From a virus, in IMG/VR virus record IMGVR_UViG_3300044970_000539, positions 41,136 through 105,135 of that record: a DNA stretch of 64,000 bases; one strand, 5' to 3'. A program made the translations under genes and the position numbers. This document shows positions 34,248-42,754 of this stretch, one piece after another. The notes under the pieces were generated by a model, which saw nothing but the letters and a program-made list of their open reading frames with translations, made no database searches and was not told where the DNA came from. The stretch's first letter is position 1; the number at the start of each line of letters is the position of its first letter.

Positions 34248-35000
34248 TTACTCTTCTAACCTATCTCTAAGGTTTTCTAAAAATCCTTTTTTAGGTTTAT
34301 CACGATCTCTTTGGTTTTTTCTGTAAATTCCAGTTGGTGTAAATCTTGCAAATGTATCGAGCATCTGTAAGTTAAACTTTTTTAATTCTTTTTCATTAGC
34401 ATCTCCTACTTCTAGTTTATGCTTTTCTCTTTTAAACGGGATGTATAAAACAAAAGCCTCTCCAGCCTTTATAACAACCCTTTCTTTGTCGCTATGGAAT
34501 AGTAGTTGCTGATTTAATTCGTGGTGTATATCTGTATCAACAATTCCAGGTAGCACTGTCCAATTTTTATTAAAGTTATAAAATATAGGCAACTGCAATA
34601 CAGACCAACCAGGTTCAGTAATTGCATACCAAGGACATACAGACTTAAATATAAACTCAGATTTAACTCCAAGGTTTGAAGCATCTGTATAATCTAAGAA
34701 TTGTGAGTTTGGATGAATTGACCATTTATCAAAACCAGGAGATGATTTTGCAGAAAAAGAACGAGTCTCTTTATCATAAGCAAGATCTGAGTCCATCCAC
34801 ATGGGCAGAATATATCCTTGTGAAAAATAATCTGGCAATGCAGGACATACCCTAGCAGTACTAACTGGACCGTCCTCTGTATTTACACTTGCAGGCATAG
34901 ATTTAAACCATTCAGGTATAAACGCCTTTGCAGGTTTTGGCCTTGCCCATTCAAGTTCTGATAAACCTGGAACCCTGCTAACAAATCTTATTTTACTCAT
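34248..35000 (-). CDS. unknown phage protein family A, copy 2
   Basis: 250 residues. FIPEWFKSMPA, CPALPDYFSQGYILPMWMD, EPGWSVLQLPIFYNFNKNWTVLPGIVDTD and AFVLYIPFKREKHKLEV align with the 18007-18699 product. The recurring IVD and PFKRE blocks may be functional, but no known catalytic motif is visible. Located within a three-gene - strand group with family B and a zinc protein. Confidence 0.8.
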   Translation of the reverse strand: MSKIRFVSRVPGLSELEWARPKPAKAFIPEWFKSMPASVNTEDGPVSTARVCPALPDYFSQGYILPMWMDSDLAYDKETRSFSAKSSPGFDKWSIHPNSQFLDYTDASNLGVKSEFIFKSVCPWYAITEPGWSVLQLPIFYNFNKNWTVLPGIVDTDIHHELNQQLLFHSDKERVVIKAGEAFVLYIPFKREKHKLEVGDANEKELKKFNLQMLDTFARFTPTGIYRKNQRDRDKPKKGFLENLRDRLEE

Positions 35001-35001
35001 C

Positions 35002-35199
35002 TTACCACTTTCCTATAGGACACCTAGCATTAGCCAACATTGATTTAGCAGCCATAAAACAACCACACTTCTTGCATGTTTGGGTTTTTGGTCTAAAGAA
35101 ATCACAACCTTTGCAAATCTCTAATCTATGTGCTGCTACCTCTTCAGGACTTCTAGGAGATCCATTGAATAGATCCCAAGGCTTTACATCATCACTCAT
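35002..35199 (-). CDS. zinc-ribbon protein with CKKCGCFM motif, copy 1
   Basis: 65 residues. PWDLFNGS, then RLEICKGCDFF, TCKKCGCFMAAKSML and ARCPIGKW. The same order is found in 53119-53361. Two zinc knuckles are likely. Function unknown; the two copies lie near structural or fibre genes. Confidence 0.8.
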   Translation of the reverse strand: MSDDVKPWDLFNGSPRSPEEVAAHRLEICKGCDFFRPKTQTCKKCGCFMAAKSMLANARCPIGKW

Positions 35200-35224
35200 A
35201 TATCTAGTATATCCTATCTTGCAA

Positions 35225-35965
35225 CTAATCTAGAAGGTTATTTTTTATTTCAAACAAGACTTTTTTATCTAAATCAACATCTTTAAATCGGTTGTACCTA
35301 GAAAACAAAGACTGCCCTCTGCCAAAAAGATGGGTTGAATCAACGCACTTTCTTGAATACTCATACAGTTGCTCATTAATTTTAAACCTTTTTAATACAA
35401 CCTTTTTGTTTGTTTTAAACTCAACATAGAATAAAGGCTCATTATCTTCAAACTTTATCTCTCCCTTATTTTTCCATGTTTGAATTTCAAAAAGATAGGG
35501 TCTAAACCACTTTCCAATATTGAACTCTCCTGGAATTACAGATCCATAGTTTGTATATGTTGGTTTATGAAAATATGGCGGAGTAAAAAATGCATCAACA
35601 GACTCTTCTGAAAAAAAATGATATTGCAGATCAAACAAAAATGTAGGGCCATAAGATAACATCGGGCTCCTATCATTTTTAAAATTATAATAGTTGCCAT
35701 TAACGCTAGAAATAAGTCTTTTTCCATCTGAGAAATCATACCTATATTCGCAATCCATTGTTCCTTTAAATACAAATGTATTTTTTGCTTTGTTAGATAT
35801 TGCAGGGCATGTAAAATAAGAGCCTGTATTTTCTCTTTGTACCTTATTTTCACGCATGTCATCAAATAATGATTTTGGTTTTGGATAGAACAAAGGATTG
35901 TCATTTATTCCTTTACTTGTTGAACTATCGGACCAGTATATGACTATTTCATCTTTTTTTGACAT
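35225..35965 (-). CDS. unknown phage protein family B, copy 1
   Basis: 246 residues. EIVIYWSDSS, FVFKGTMDCEYRYDF, FFTPPYFHKPTYTNYGSVIPGEFNIGKWFRPYLFEIQTWKN and a tail VLFEIKNNLLD align with 37463-38236. The conserved P-x-x-x-x-K-x-x-x and WFRP blocks suggest one fold, possibly a virion or sensing protein. AAAGGG precedes the ATG. Confidence 0.8.
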   Translation of the reverse strand: MSKKDEIVIYWSDSSTSKGINDNPLFYPKPKSLFDDMRENKVQRENTGSYFTCPAISNKAKNTFVFKGTMDCEYRYDFSDGKRLISSVNGNYYNFKNDRSPMLSYGPTFLFDLQYHFFSEESVDAFFTPPYFHKPTYTNYGSVIPGEFNIGKWFRPYLFEIQTWKNKGEIKFEDNEPLFYVEFKTNKKVVLKRFKINEQLYEYSRKCVDSTHLFGRGQSLFSRYNRFKDVDLDKKVLFEIKNNLLD

Positions 35966-36127
35966 TTTACCCTTTCTTTATTTTTAAAGCATACTACAAT
36001 CCATTATAGCCCATATCCAGATATAAGTCCAATGTTTGACACTGTTAGGCATTGTATGCCTTATGTTGTCAAAGAGAGGTTTGTATACTCTATTTTCGGC
36101 TTAACTCGTATCCCGCCGAAATAATGC

Positions 36128-36133
36128 TATAAT
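36128..36133 (+). promoter_or_regulatory. -10 element of leaderless promoter, start of the structural region
   Basis: TATAAT exactly 6 nt before ATG 36140; no clear -35. It opens the long rightward structural region. Confidence 0.55.
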
Positions 36134-36139
36134 GACTAT

Positions 36140-36424
36140 ATGGCTGAACATTCATTAATAGCAGTTAGCAACTCCGCTGCGACTCGTTTAACACCTGGTG
36201 GAATCCATTCTGGTATGGATGTTACTATTCAAAATGTAAACGCATCTGGGTATATATATCTTGGCGTTGACGACACTGTTACCAGTTCAAATTACGGCTT
36301 TAGAATTATGCCAAACCACGCTATTTCTTTTGAACTTGCTGGCGGAGATATACTTTACGCAATTGCATCTGCCTCAGACATGAATGCTGCCGTTATTAAA
36401 ATTAATTTAGAATCTGGATCATAA
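36140..36424 (+). CDS. small structural protein (tail-associated, tentative)
   Basis: 94 residues, beta-rich, with VTIQNVNASGYIYLGVDDTVTSSNYGFRIMPNHAISFEL, a pattern seen in small virion decoration or fibre-base proteins. Leaderless start. Coupled to the next gene. Confidence 0.65.
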   Translation: MAEHSLIAVSNSAATRLTPGGIHSGMDVTIQNVNASGYIYLGVDDTVTSSNYGFRIMPNHAISFELAGGDILYAIASASDMNAAVIKINLESGS

Positions 36425-36882
36425 TGGCACGGTTTACACACCCAGGAACAGATATATACGGAAACACTGTTGGATCAGTTGTTGACTTTACTGTTCAAGG
36501 TGGAGTAGTAAGCGGAACACAGCCAACATTTAACGGTGCACCACTATTTACAGGATCATACTCTAGAATTGGTGATTTAGTACACTTTCAAATTCAGGTA
36601 GACTTTGATAATATTACAAATTTTGGAGACGGTCAATATTATATAAACCTCCCATTCCCAGCAAGATATGGCTATCAAATAAGAGAAGGCTGTGTTCACG
36701 ACATTTCCACATCAAGACAATACTCTATTGGTGGACATGTTTTTGCTGGACAATCACAACTTGCATTAAATTTTATAGACACAAATGGAAGAGATTCAGC
36801 ATTTACACATAACACTCCATTTGCTTTAGCGGTACAAGATAATTTTCATACTTCAGGAACATACATAGCACAGCCAATTTAA
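36424..36882 (+). CDS. beta-sandwich fibre/receptor-binding-type protein
   Basis: 152 residues: VDFTVQGGVVSGTQPTFNGAPLFTGSYSRIGDLVHFQIQVDF and FGDGQYYINLPFPARYGYQIREGCVHD. This layout matches a domain I associate with phage fibre tips. Probably a virion surface protein. Confidence 0.75.
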   Translation: MARFTHPGTDIYGNTVGSVVDFTVQGGVVSGTQPTFNGAPLFTGSYSRIGDLVHFQIQVDFDNITNFGDGQYYINLPFPARYGYQIREGCVHDISTSRQYSIGGHVFAGQSQLALNFIDTNGRDSAFTHNTPFALAVQDNFHTSGTYIAQPI

Positions 36883-36910
36883 TCTTAAATAATGATATAA
36901 TAATCTCATT

Positions 36911-37165
36911 ATGACAATTCAAGACTGGGCTTCACTAATCGTAGCAATTCTCACAATTGTGTCTTCAATAGCATTTGGAATCAAGTGGCTCGTAAAGCAT
37001 TATCTCATTGAACTTAAACCAAATTCTGGCTCGTCGCTAAAAGACCAAGTTTCAAGATTAGAAAGTCGCCTTAACGAAGCAGATGTAAAAAGAAAAGATA
37101 TGGATCGCAAACTAGATCATATGTATGATATTCTATTACAGTATATTTCTAAAAATACTAAATAA
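36911..37165 (+). CDS. membrane protein with coiled-coil tail
   Basis: 84 residues: one transmembrane helix (ASLIVAILTIVSSIAFGIKWLV), then a coiled coil (SSLKDQVSRLESRLNEADVKRKDMDRKLDHMYDILLQY). Resembles small membrane proteins near actinophage lysis or tail genes. A TATAAT at 36896-36901 lies 9 nt upstream of the ATG. Confidence 0.7.
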   Translation: MTIQDWASLIVAILTIVSSIAFGIKWLVKHYLIELKPNSGSSLKDQVSRLESRLNEADVKRKDMDRKLDHMYDILLQYISKNTK

Positions 37166-37390
37166 CTACTATATATAATATATAAGATATCTTTTAAAAA
37201 CTTAACTATAGTATATTCTTTTCTTATATATATTTAAGTATACACCAAAAGTTCTTTGTTTTAACCTTTAATACCCTGGCTGATTGTAACTCTTTGATAA
37301 CAATTTAATATATAACTTTTTGTTACCATATATGTAACGTTTTGTTATACTTCTATGTATGCTGGTATAAATTAATGTTATAATGTGAGT

Positions 37391-37447
37391 GCTGACACCC
37401 TAAGTTCTACCCCCACCCCACTGCGCTTAGGGTGTCCAGCCTTTTTA
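37391..37447 (+). ncRNA. strong hairpin: candidate tiny RNA and/or terminator
   Basis: Stem GACACCCTAAG (37394-37404)/CTTAGGGTGTC, extended by GCT/AGC, closing a C-rich loop, then CTTTTT. Directly upstream, an extended -10 (TG-T-TATAAT, 37379-37384) places a start at about 37391, the first base of the stem. Either a 57-nt stable RNA or simply the terminator for 36140-37165; the rest of the intergenic region (37166-37390) is AT-rich without a gene. Confidence 0.6.
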
Positions 37448-37462
37448 TGATACAATCATTAG

Positions 37463-38236
37463 GTGAAAATAAAAAATAAAAAAGAATCTAAAGACTATGT
37501 TGACATTTATTGGTCTTCATATGGGGAAAAAAATCAAAACTTTCACAGAATGTTGATGGATGTTGCTCCAGAAAAAATGACAGCCGATCTAATAAAAAAC
37601 AAGGCTATCTCTCCAAAAATACCAAAAGTTGAAACATTTCAGGCAAACGGATATCAACAATGTTCTGCTCTACATACACTTTCAAAAAATATGTTTGTTA
37701 TAAAGTCTCCAATTTCTGCAAAAATACAATTTAATGAAAATGGAGAAATAATAAAAAACACTAAAGACTCTATCTTCTTTAATGAAAGAGCATCTTCACT
37801 AAAAGATTCTTTTTCATTTGATTTTAATTTTGGATATTTATTTTTTACAGATGAAGAAAATGTCAATATTACACTAACGCCAGCATATATACATAAAACT
37901 TCATACAGAAATGATGCCTTTCTTGCCCCTGCAAAATTTAGCATATCTTCATGGTTAAGGCCAGTTACTTTTATTTTTCAGATGTGGGAAGAATCAAAAA
38001 CGTTTGAGTTAAATCAAGGAGATGCCATAGGATATATTTCTTTTGATACAGAAAAACCTATCAGATTTCATCAATTTATGGTAACTGACGATATTGTAGA
38101 TCAGGTGTCTGCCTGTATAAACTATAAATATTTTAAAAAGTTTGTTCCAATGAAGGACCTATATGATTTATTTAAAAGAACATCTTTAAAAAATGTAGTT
38201 TTAAAGGAAATAAAGAAAAATGTTATATCTGATTAA
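37463..38236 (+). CDS. unknown phage protein family B, copy 2
   Basis: 257 residues, GTG start 6 nt after TACAAT (37451-37456), so probably leaderless. DIYWSSYG, FVIKSPISAKIQF, LTPAYIHKTSYRNDAFLAPAKFSISSWLRPVTFIFQMW and a C-terminal VLKEIKKNV align with 35225-35965. The conserved tail recurs as a 50-residue stand-alone gene at 17862-18014. Confidence 0.8.
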   Translation: MKIKNKKESKDYVDIYWSSYGEKNQNFHRMLMDVAPEKMTADLIKNKAISPKIPKVETFQANGYQQCSALHTLSKNMFVIKSPISAKIQFNENGEIIKNTKDSIFFNERASSLKDSFSFDFNFGYLFFTDEENVNITLTPAYIHKTSYRNDAFLAPAKFSISSWLRPVTFIFQMWEESKTFELNQGDAIGYISFDTEKPIRFHQFMVTDDIVDQVSACINYKYFKKFVPMKDLYDLFKRTSLKNVVLKEIKKNVISD

Positions 38237-38261
38237 AGACTTTGTGGTATAATCTAGTATT

Positions 38262-38678
38262 ATGTGCTCTCCTTTAATTGAAAAACTCGGTGCCTCACCA
38301 GCCAATATCCAATGGACAGTGGTCCGTGGAGACACTGCAAACCTTAGAGTAGATTTTCTTGAAGATGATGAAGTAACAGCCTACGATACAAGTGGATGGA
38401 CATTTTCTGCTTCAGCCTATGATCCAGCAGGAGATTTTGTAGATGAACTAGTCGTTGAATCATATGACGATGGAACAGTTTTTATTATTGCTAGTCAAGA
38501 TATAACTGCTAACTGGGGTATTGCTAAGTATAAGCCTATTGTTGCAGAGTTGAGATTTGACCTTACCGCCACAATTCCTGGAGATGGAGTATCTGGCGGT
38601 GGAGGAGATCTTGAAACAGTTTGGACTCCAGTTGTTGGAACAATCTGTGTTCTTGGAGATGTTAGTGGCACATTATGA
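38262..38678 (+). CDS. tail-associated protein with RGDTA domain, copy 1
   Basis: 138 residues. IQWTVVRGDTANLRVDFLEDDE, then WTFSASAYDP. The W-T-V-x-R/K-G-D-T-A pattern recurs at 39527-39880 and 46653-47066 and resembles the N-terminal domain of BppU-type baseplate proteins. Probably a fibre-attachment component. Confidence 0.7.
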   Translation: MCSPLIEKLGASPANIQWTVVRGDTANLRVDFLEDDEVTAYDTSGWTFSASAYDPAGDFVDELVVESYDDGTVFIIASQDITANWGIAKYKPIVAELRFDLTATIPGDGVSGGGGDLETVWTPVVGTICVLGDVSGTL

Positions 38679-38755
38679 TTGTTAAAGTAACTTCAAATAA
38701 AGTAAACCTTCCACCTGCAATTAAAGTTGGAACAAAGATCTATAAAGTAAAGTAA
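38675..38755 (+). CDS. 26-residue basic peptide
   Basis: ATG 38675 overlaps the previous stop (ATGA). The product, beginning MIVKVTSNKVNLPPAIKVG, is a lysine-rich short strand pair. Its size makes this tentative. Confidence 0.45.
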   Translation: MIVKVTSNKVNLPPAIKVGTKIYKVK

Positions 38756-38764
38756 AATAGATCC

Positions 38765-39502
38765 ATGGCAACTAGCATGGAACCACCTCAACCTTTAAAG
38801 AAAAAAAACTATTTAGACGCAGTTAAATCTTCAAACCCACAAGAACTAGATAAACAATATATTGCAGTTCCTGGACTACAAGGAGAAACTGGATTAACAG
38901 GTCCCAAAGGAGATAAGGGTGATAAGGGTGATACAGGCCCTCAAGGACCACAAGGAGAACGTGGTAGGCCTGGACCGCAGGGAGAGCGTGGCGAGCCTGG
39001 TAGAGGAGGAGAAGGATATGATTCACTTTCAGGACAATATCCAGGTTGGGTATATTATAAAAATAAACTAGACACTGCCAGCCTTTTAGGACCACAAAGA
39101 GGAGATGACGGATGGGTATCTCTTAATTTTTATCCAAACCTTGAATTATCAAATAAAGACTACAATGTAAAAAATAATCCAGAACTTTGGTTATCAGATA
39201 ACAACATGTTTAATTTTAAATCATTAAAACTAGGTGCTAAAGTTGACATAAGGTATGACTTTACAATAACTACTGAATCAAACTACACAGAGTTATGGAT
39301 TAGAACCTTTAATGAAAAATATTTAAATTCTCCTACCTCTTATGTAGCAAACCTTAAATACCAGTATTCTTACGATATGTCATTTTTTCAAACCCTGTAT
39401 ATTGACGATCAAAGAATTAAGGGGTATGGGGCAAAAGCACAAGCAAGAACTGATTCAGAAAGTGCCTTATTATTAAATGGCATCTATATATCAGTCTGTT
39501 AA
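38765..39502 (+). CDS. tail fibre with collagen-like Gly-X-Y repeats
   Basis: 245 residues. About 42-90 is an uninterrupted collagen-like triplet run (TGPKGDKGDKGDTGPQG... GERGEPGRGG) that should form a triple helix, followed by a C-terminal globular domain (about 100-245) that may bind a receptor or cap the trimer. TAAAAT at 38753-38758 is 6 nt before the ATG; no Shine-Dalgarno. Collagen-like runs are common in trimeric phage fibres. Confidence 0.85.
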   Translation: MATSMEPPQPLKKKNYLDAVKSSNPQELDKQYIAVPGLQGETGLTGPKGDKGDKGDTGPQGPQGERGRPGPQGERGEPGRGGEGYDSLSGQYPGWVYYKNKLDTASLLGPQRGDDGWVSLNFYPNLELSNKDYNVKNNPELWLSDNNMFNFKSLKLGAKVDIRYDFTITTESNYTELWIRTFNEKYLNSPTSYVANLKYQYSYDMSFFQTLYIDDQRIKGYGAKAQARTDSESALLLNGIYISVC

Positions 39503-39526
39503 TGGTATAATAAAGCAGGAGGAATA

Positions 39527-39880
39527 ATGGCATTTCCAGGTACATATAATTTTAGTTACTATCGTGGGGACACGTATCAATTTGTAATCCGTCCAAAAAA
39601 TGCAAATGGAACAACCTTTGCACTTGATGCTTATGCAGGCAATGCAGACTTTACTATAGCAAATGTCCGTGGAAGCACTGGAACTCAGATTGCTGCAACT
39701 GCAACGGTAGATACAGCAAATGACATTATTACATGCACTATTACGGGCAGTCAAGGAAGACAACTAGTTGGCGGAACTACATATGTTTATGACGTTCAAA
39801 TTGATAACGGTGCAGGTATTATTTATACACTTCTAACTGGTTCTATTTCAGTAACAAACGATATCACTGGAGCCGTATAG
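39527..39880 (+). CDS. tail-associated protein with RGDT domain, copy 2
   Basis: 117 residues. YNFSYYRGDTYQFVIRPKNANG, and an immunoglobulin-like strand set ending IYTLLTGSISVTNDI, matching BppU-like domains. AGGAGGA before the ATG; a TATAAT lies about 20 nt upstream. Overlaps the next gene by 1 bp. Confidence 0.7.
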   Translation: MAFPGTYNFSYYRGDTYQFVIRPKNANGTTFALDAYAGNADFTIANVRGSTGTQIAATATVDTANDIITCTITGSQGRQLVGGTTYVYDVQIDNGAGIIYTLLTGSISVTNDITGAV

Positions 39881-40443
39881 TGGCAGATGTTGTTTTATCA
39901 AATGATGATTTAACTGTTTTATCTGGACCATCAACAGTAGAATTGCTTGTGGACATTGGTCCAACAGGAACTCGTGGCAGTAAGTTTTTTGTGGGTATTG
40001 GAAATCCAAATTTAATTTCTGGACTAGGCCAAATACTAAATGACATGTATATTAATACAGCACCTGGAGAAGACTATGGATACCTATATCAATATGTATC
40101 TGAGCCTGGAGGAAACTCTTGGGTTGAGGTTTTAAAGATTAATCCAACAATTTATTCTAAACTTCATACAGTAACTTTTGCTTCAGGAACAAGTGCATAT
40201 GCTGGAAATGGATCTATACTTATTCCAATAACAGATATATCAACTGCTGCAGGACTTACGGCTGAAAACTTTAATGTGCAATATTCAATTCAAAATGCAA
40301 ACCCATTAGCATCTTCTATTTCATCTATTCAGATATCTGGAACAGATTTAATTATAAATCTTGAGGCTTCTGAATATGATGGAACTTGGGGTCCACTTGA
40401 TGCAGAGGTTTCTGTTAATATTTTTGTATCGGTCATGATATAA
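39880..40443 (+). CDS. fibre/baseplate-associated structural protein
   Basis: 187 residues, GTG start overlapping the previous stop (TAGTG). LVDIGPTGTRGSKFFVGIGNPN and a collagen-like G-P-T-G-T-R-G element near the start; the C-terminal half is a beta-sandwich with repeating hydrophobic strands. Probably part of the fibre network. Confidence 0.65.
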   Translation: MADVVLSNDDLTVLSGPSTVELLVDIGPTGTRGSKFFVGIGNPNLISGLGQILNDMYINTAPGEDYGYLYQYVSEPGGNSWVEVLKINPTIYSKLHTVTFASGTSAYAGNGSILIPITDISTAAGLTAENFNVQYSIQNANPLASSISSIQISGTDLIINLEASEYDGTWGPLDAEVSVNIFVSVMI

Positions 40444-40461
40444 TGAATGAGGTGAAATGAC

Positions 40462-41490
40462 ATGGCAGCAGAATCAATAGGAGCAATATACTCCACAAAA
40501 ATTCCAGGGTATGCAGACAATGCTGATATTCAGGCTGCCTTTAAATTATATCATTACGGATCAGCAGAATACAATAGTGCTAATGCTAATACCGCAAACC
40601 TAGTAAACCCATCTATTGCATATACCTTAAATGACATTCAATCACAAATTACAGCACTTGATCCAGCAGGTGGAATATCAAAATCTATAATTGATGCCAA
40701 GGGTGATTTGTTAGTAGGCTCTGCAAATGATACAGTAGATAATCTTACAGTAGGAAGTAATAACTTTATATTAACTGCAGACTCTTCACAAACACTTGGA
40801 ATTAAGTGGGCTGCGCCAGAAATTACTGCTACCAATACGGTTACTTTTACAAATAAGTCAGTTTCTCTTGCAACTAACACATTGACAGGTACAATTGCAC
40901 AATTTAACACAGCAGTATCTGATGCTGACTTTGCAACACTAGCAGGTACTGAGACCCTCACAAACAAGTCAATTTCTCTTACAAATAACACATTAACAGG
41001 AACTAAGGCACAATTTAATACTGCAATGTCAGATGCAGATTTTGCAACAATTGCAGGAGCAGAAACTTTAACAAACAAGACTTTAACTAGCCCAATAATC
41101 AATACAGCAACAATAAGTTTAGGAGCACAGATAGATGGTGGTGGATATACTTACAAGAATCTTCATCCATCTACAACTGTTGCCACAGCATCTGCAACTC
41201 CATCAATTGCAGTAAATACAGATTCATATTATGTTTTAAATAACTCTGCAAACACTGTCTCAGCAATGACAATTACCTTTACGGGTTTTGCAACAAGCGG
41301 AACAGCACATGCTTGGCAAGTAGAAGTAGACCGTGGATCTGGAACTTTGGCATTAACATGGCCAGCAGCAGTGGTTTGGGATGGTGGAACTGCACCATCA
41401 ACAACGGCAAGCAAAAAAACAGTCTTTACATTTTTAACTCGTGACGGTGGAACAACTATTTATGGTGGAACAGCATTTGGAGCAATCTAA
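40462..41490 (+). CDS. tail fibre protein with AQFNTAxSDADFAT repeats
   Basis: 342 residues. Two or more repeats of TGTxAQFNTAxSDADFAT(L/I)AG with ETLTNK(S/T) between them (about 143-212), then a C-terminal beta domain (SGTLALTWPAAVVWDGGTAPS, TVFTFLTRDGGTTIYGG). This resembles the shaft-and-tip design of cyanophage and actinophage fibres; the final domain also appears in 50410-51861. GAGGTGA before the start. Confidence 0.8.
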   Translation: MAAESIGAIYSTKIPGYADNADIQAAFKLYHYGSAEYNSANANTANLVNPSIAYTLNDIQSQITALDPAGGISKSIIDAKGDLLVGSANDTVDNLTVGSNNFILTADSSQTLGIKWAAPEITATNTVTFTNKSVSLATNTLTGTIAQFNTAVSDADFATLAGTETLTNKSISLTNNTLTGTKAQFNTAMSDADFATIAGAETLTNKTLTSPIINTATISLGAQIDGGGYTYKNLHPSTTVATASATPSIAVNTDSYYVLNNSANTVSAMTITFTGFATSGTAHAWQVEVDRGSGTLALTWPAAVVWDGGTAPSTTASKKTVFTFLTRDGGTTIYGGTAFGAI

Positions 41491-42401
41491 TGCTTCCACA
41501 CATTATTCTATTAACTAGAAAACAAAAATCACTACCACTGAGTGCAACATGGTCTACTGGATTTGTAGGTGGATCAAGCCAGTATTGGACAAACGCATAT
41601 GGAGTAGTTTCTGTTACAGATGGAACAAATCTACTTTCTGGATTAGACTATAATGGTTCAACATTAAGTGGAACCAATATGTTTTATTTATCACCATCGA
41701 CTGGCTATGCTTGGACCGCTGGTACAACCTATCCATTAGCAGCAGATGTTCAAGTCGCTGAATTTTTAACTCCATATTTTTATTTTATTGGAGGGGGAAC
41801 TGCTTCAGCAACTTCATATATAACAAATGGAACTGCAAGTAGTTGGACAGCAATTGCAAGCACAAATAAAGGAAGAAGGCAAGGTGGATTAGCAAAAATT
41901 GGATCAACTTTATATGCTTTTGGTGGCCTTGGTAATGGCTCCAATGAAGGGGGTACTAACTGGGAATCATATAACGGATCTTCATGGATAAATGGAGGAA
42001 ATACTCCAGCATTCATTGCAAATACATCAAATGCGGCAAAAACAATTGGAAGCAATATTTATTTATTGAGTTTTCTTGCATTTTATAAATTTGATGGAGT
42101 CAATTTTACTGCATTAACAAGTCCTCCAGTAACTGCTAGATATTCAGCAAATACTGTTCTTAATGGTAGGTTTTATATTATGGGCGGACAAGGTGTTTCA
42201 GATTTTTTTCCACACGCTTTAGTTCATTCAACAGATGCAAATGGAGCAACTTGGCAAGTAGAAACACCTCTTCCATACGGAAGATATTTTGGATCTGCAG
42301 TAACATATCTTAATCAAATTTTTAATTTTGCAGGACAAGGTACTGGTCCAGATACAGGAGTAAGTTACCAAAGAACAATTTATAGAAACAACCAAACATA
42401 A
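41490..42401 (+). CDS. Kelch-like beta-propeller fibre protein
   Basis: 303 residues. Repeated blade signatures: YFYFIGGGTAS, LYAFGGLGNGS, FYIMGGQGVSD and IFNFAGQGTG, each a strand with GG and downstream W/Y, typical of Kelch repeats. Probably a surface-exposed propeller on the tail, perhaps carbohydrate binding. ATG overlaps the previous stop (TAATG). Confidence 0.75.
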   Translation: MLPHIILLTRKQKSLPLSATWSTGFVGGSSQYWTNAYGVVSVTDGTNLLSGLDYNGSTLSGTNMFYLSPSTGYAWTAGTTYPLAADVQVAEFLTPYFYFIGGGTASATSYITNGTASSWTAIASTNKGRRQGGLAKIGSTLYAFGGLGNGSNEGGTNWESYNGSSWINGGNTPAFIANTSNAAKTIGSNIYLLSFLAFYKFDGVNFTALTSPPVTARYSANTVLNGRFYIMGGQGVSDFFPHALVHSTDANGATWQVETPLPYGRYFGSAVTYLNQIFNFAGQGTGPDTGVSYQRTIYRNNQT

Positions 42402-42410
42402 GGAGAAAAA

Positions 42411-42710
42411 ATGAGAGAATATACAGTAAGAGTAACTCAAGAAGAAGGAAAGCATGTAGCCTGGATTGACATTGATGGAAGTCCAGTTATCAAACAACTT
42501 TCTAGACCTGGGTCACAAGAAGGTGAATTCTTTGAAAGTTCTGCAGATGCTAATTCATGGGCAGATTCACATGTGCTAGAAATTCAGGCATCAGAACAAG
42601 CACAACTAGAAGAAGTTGCTAGACAAGAAGCCTTAGTTGCACAAGCACAGGCAGATTCAGAGAGACTTTTAAGAATTGAAGAAAAGTTAGATCAGTTATT
42701 AAATCCTTAA
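42411..42710 (+). CDS. small protein with C-terminal coiled coil
   Basis: 99 residues: REYTVRVTQEEGKHVAWIDIDGS at the start, then a long helix (SEQAQLEEVARQEALVAQAQADSERLLRIEEKLDQLL) that would trimerise or dimerise. AAGGAGA before the ATG. Likely a tail assembly or structural accessory. Confidence 0.7.
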   Translation: MREYTVRVTQEEGKHVAWIDIDGSPVIKQLSRPGSQEGEFFESSADANSWADSHVLEIQASEQAQLEEVARQEALVAQAQADSERLLRIEEKLDQLLNP

Positions 42711-42722
42711 ACAAAATAATGT

Positions 42723-42754
42723 TATAATGAAAACAACATAAGGAGTTTTATAAA
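42723..42754 (+). repeat. conserved promoter/leader, copy 1
   Basis: TATAAT (42723-42728) followed by a leader with AACAACATAAGGAG and an A/T-rich run to the ATG. The same block precedes 44110 and 52184. Confidence 0.75.

Noticed and set aside
34238-37347. TAACGTTTTGTTA repeated at 34238 and 37335
   Set aside because: Only two copies, AT-rich, with no consistent position relative to genes; chance is adequate.
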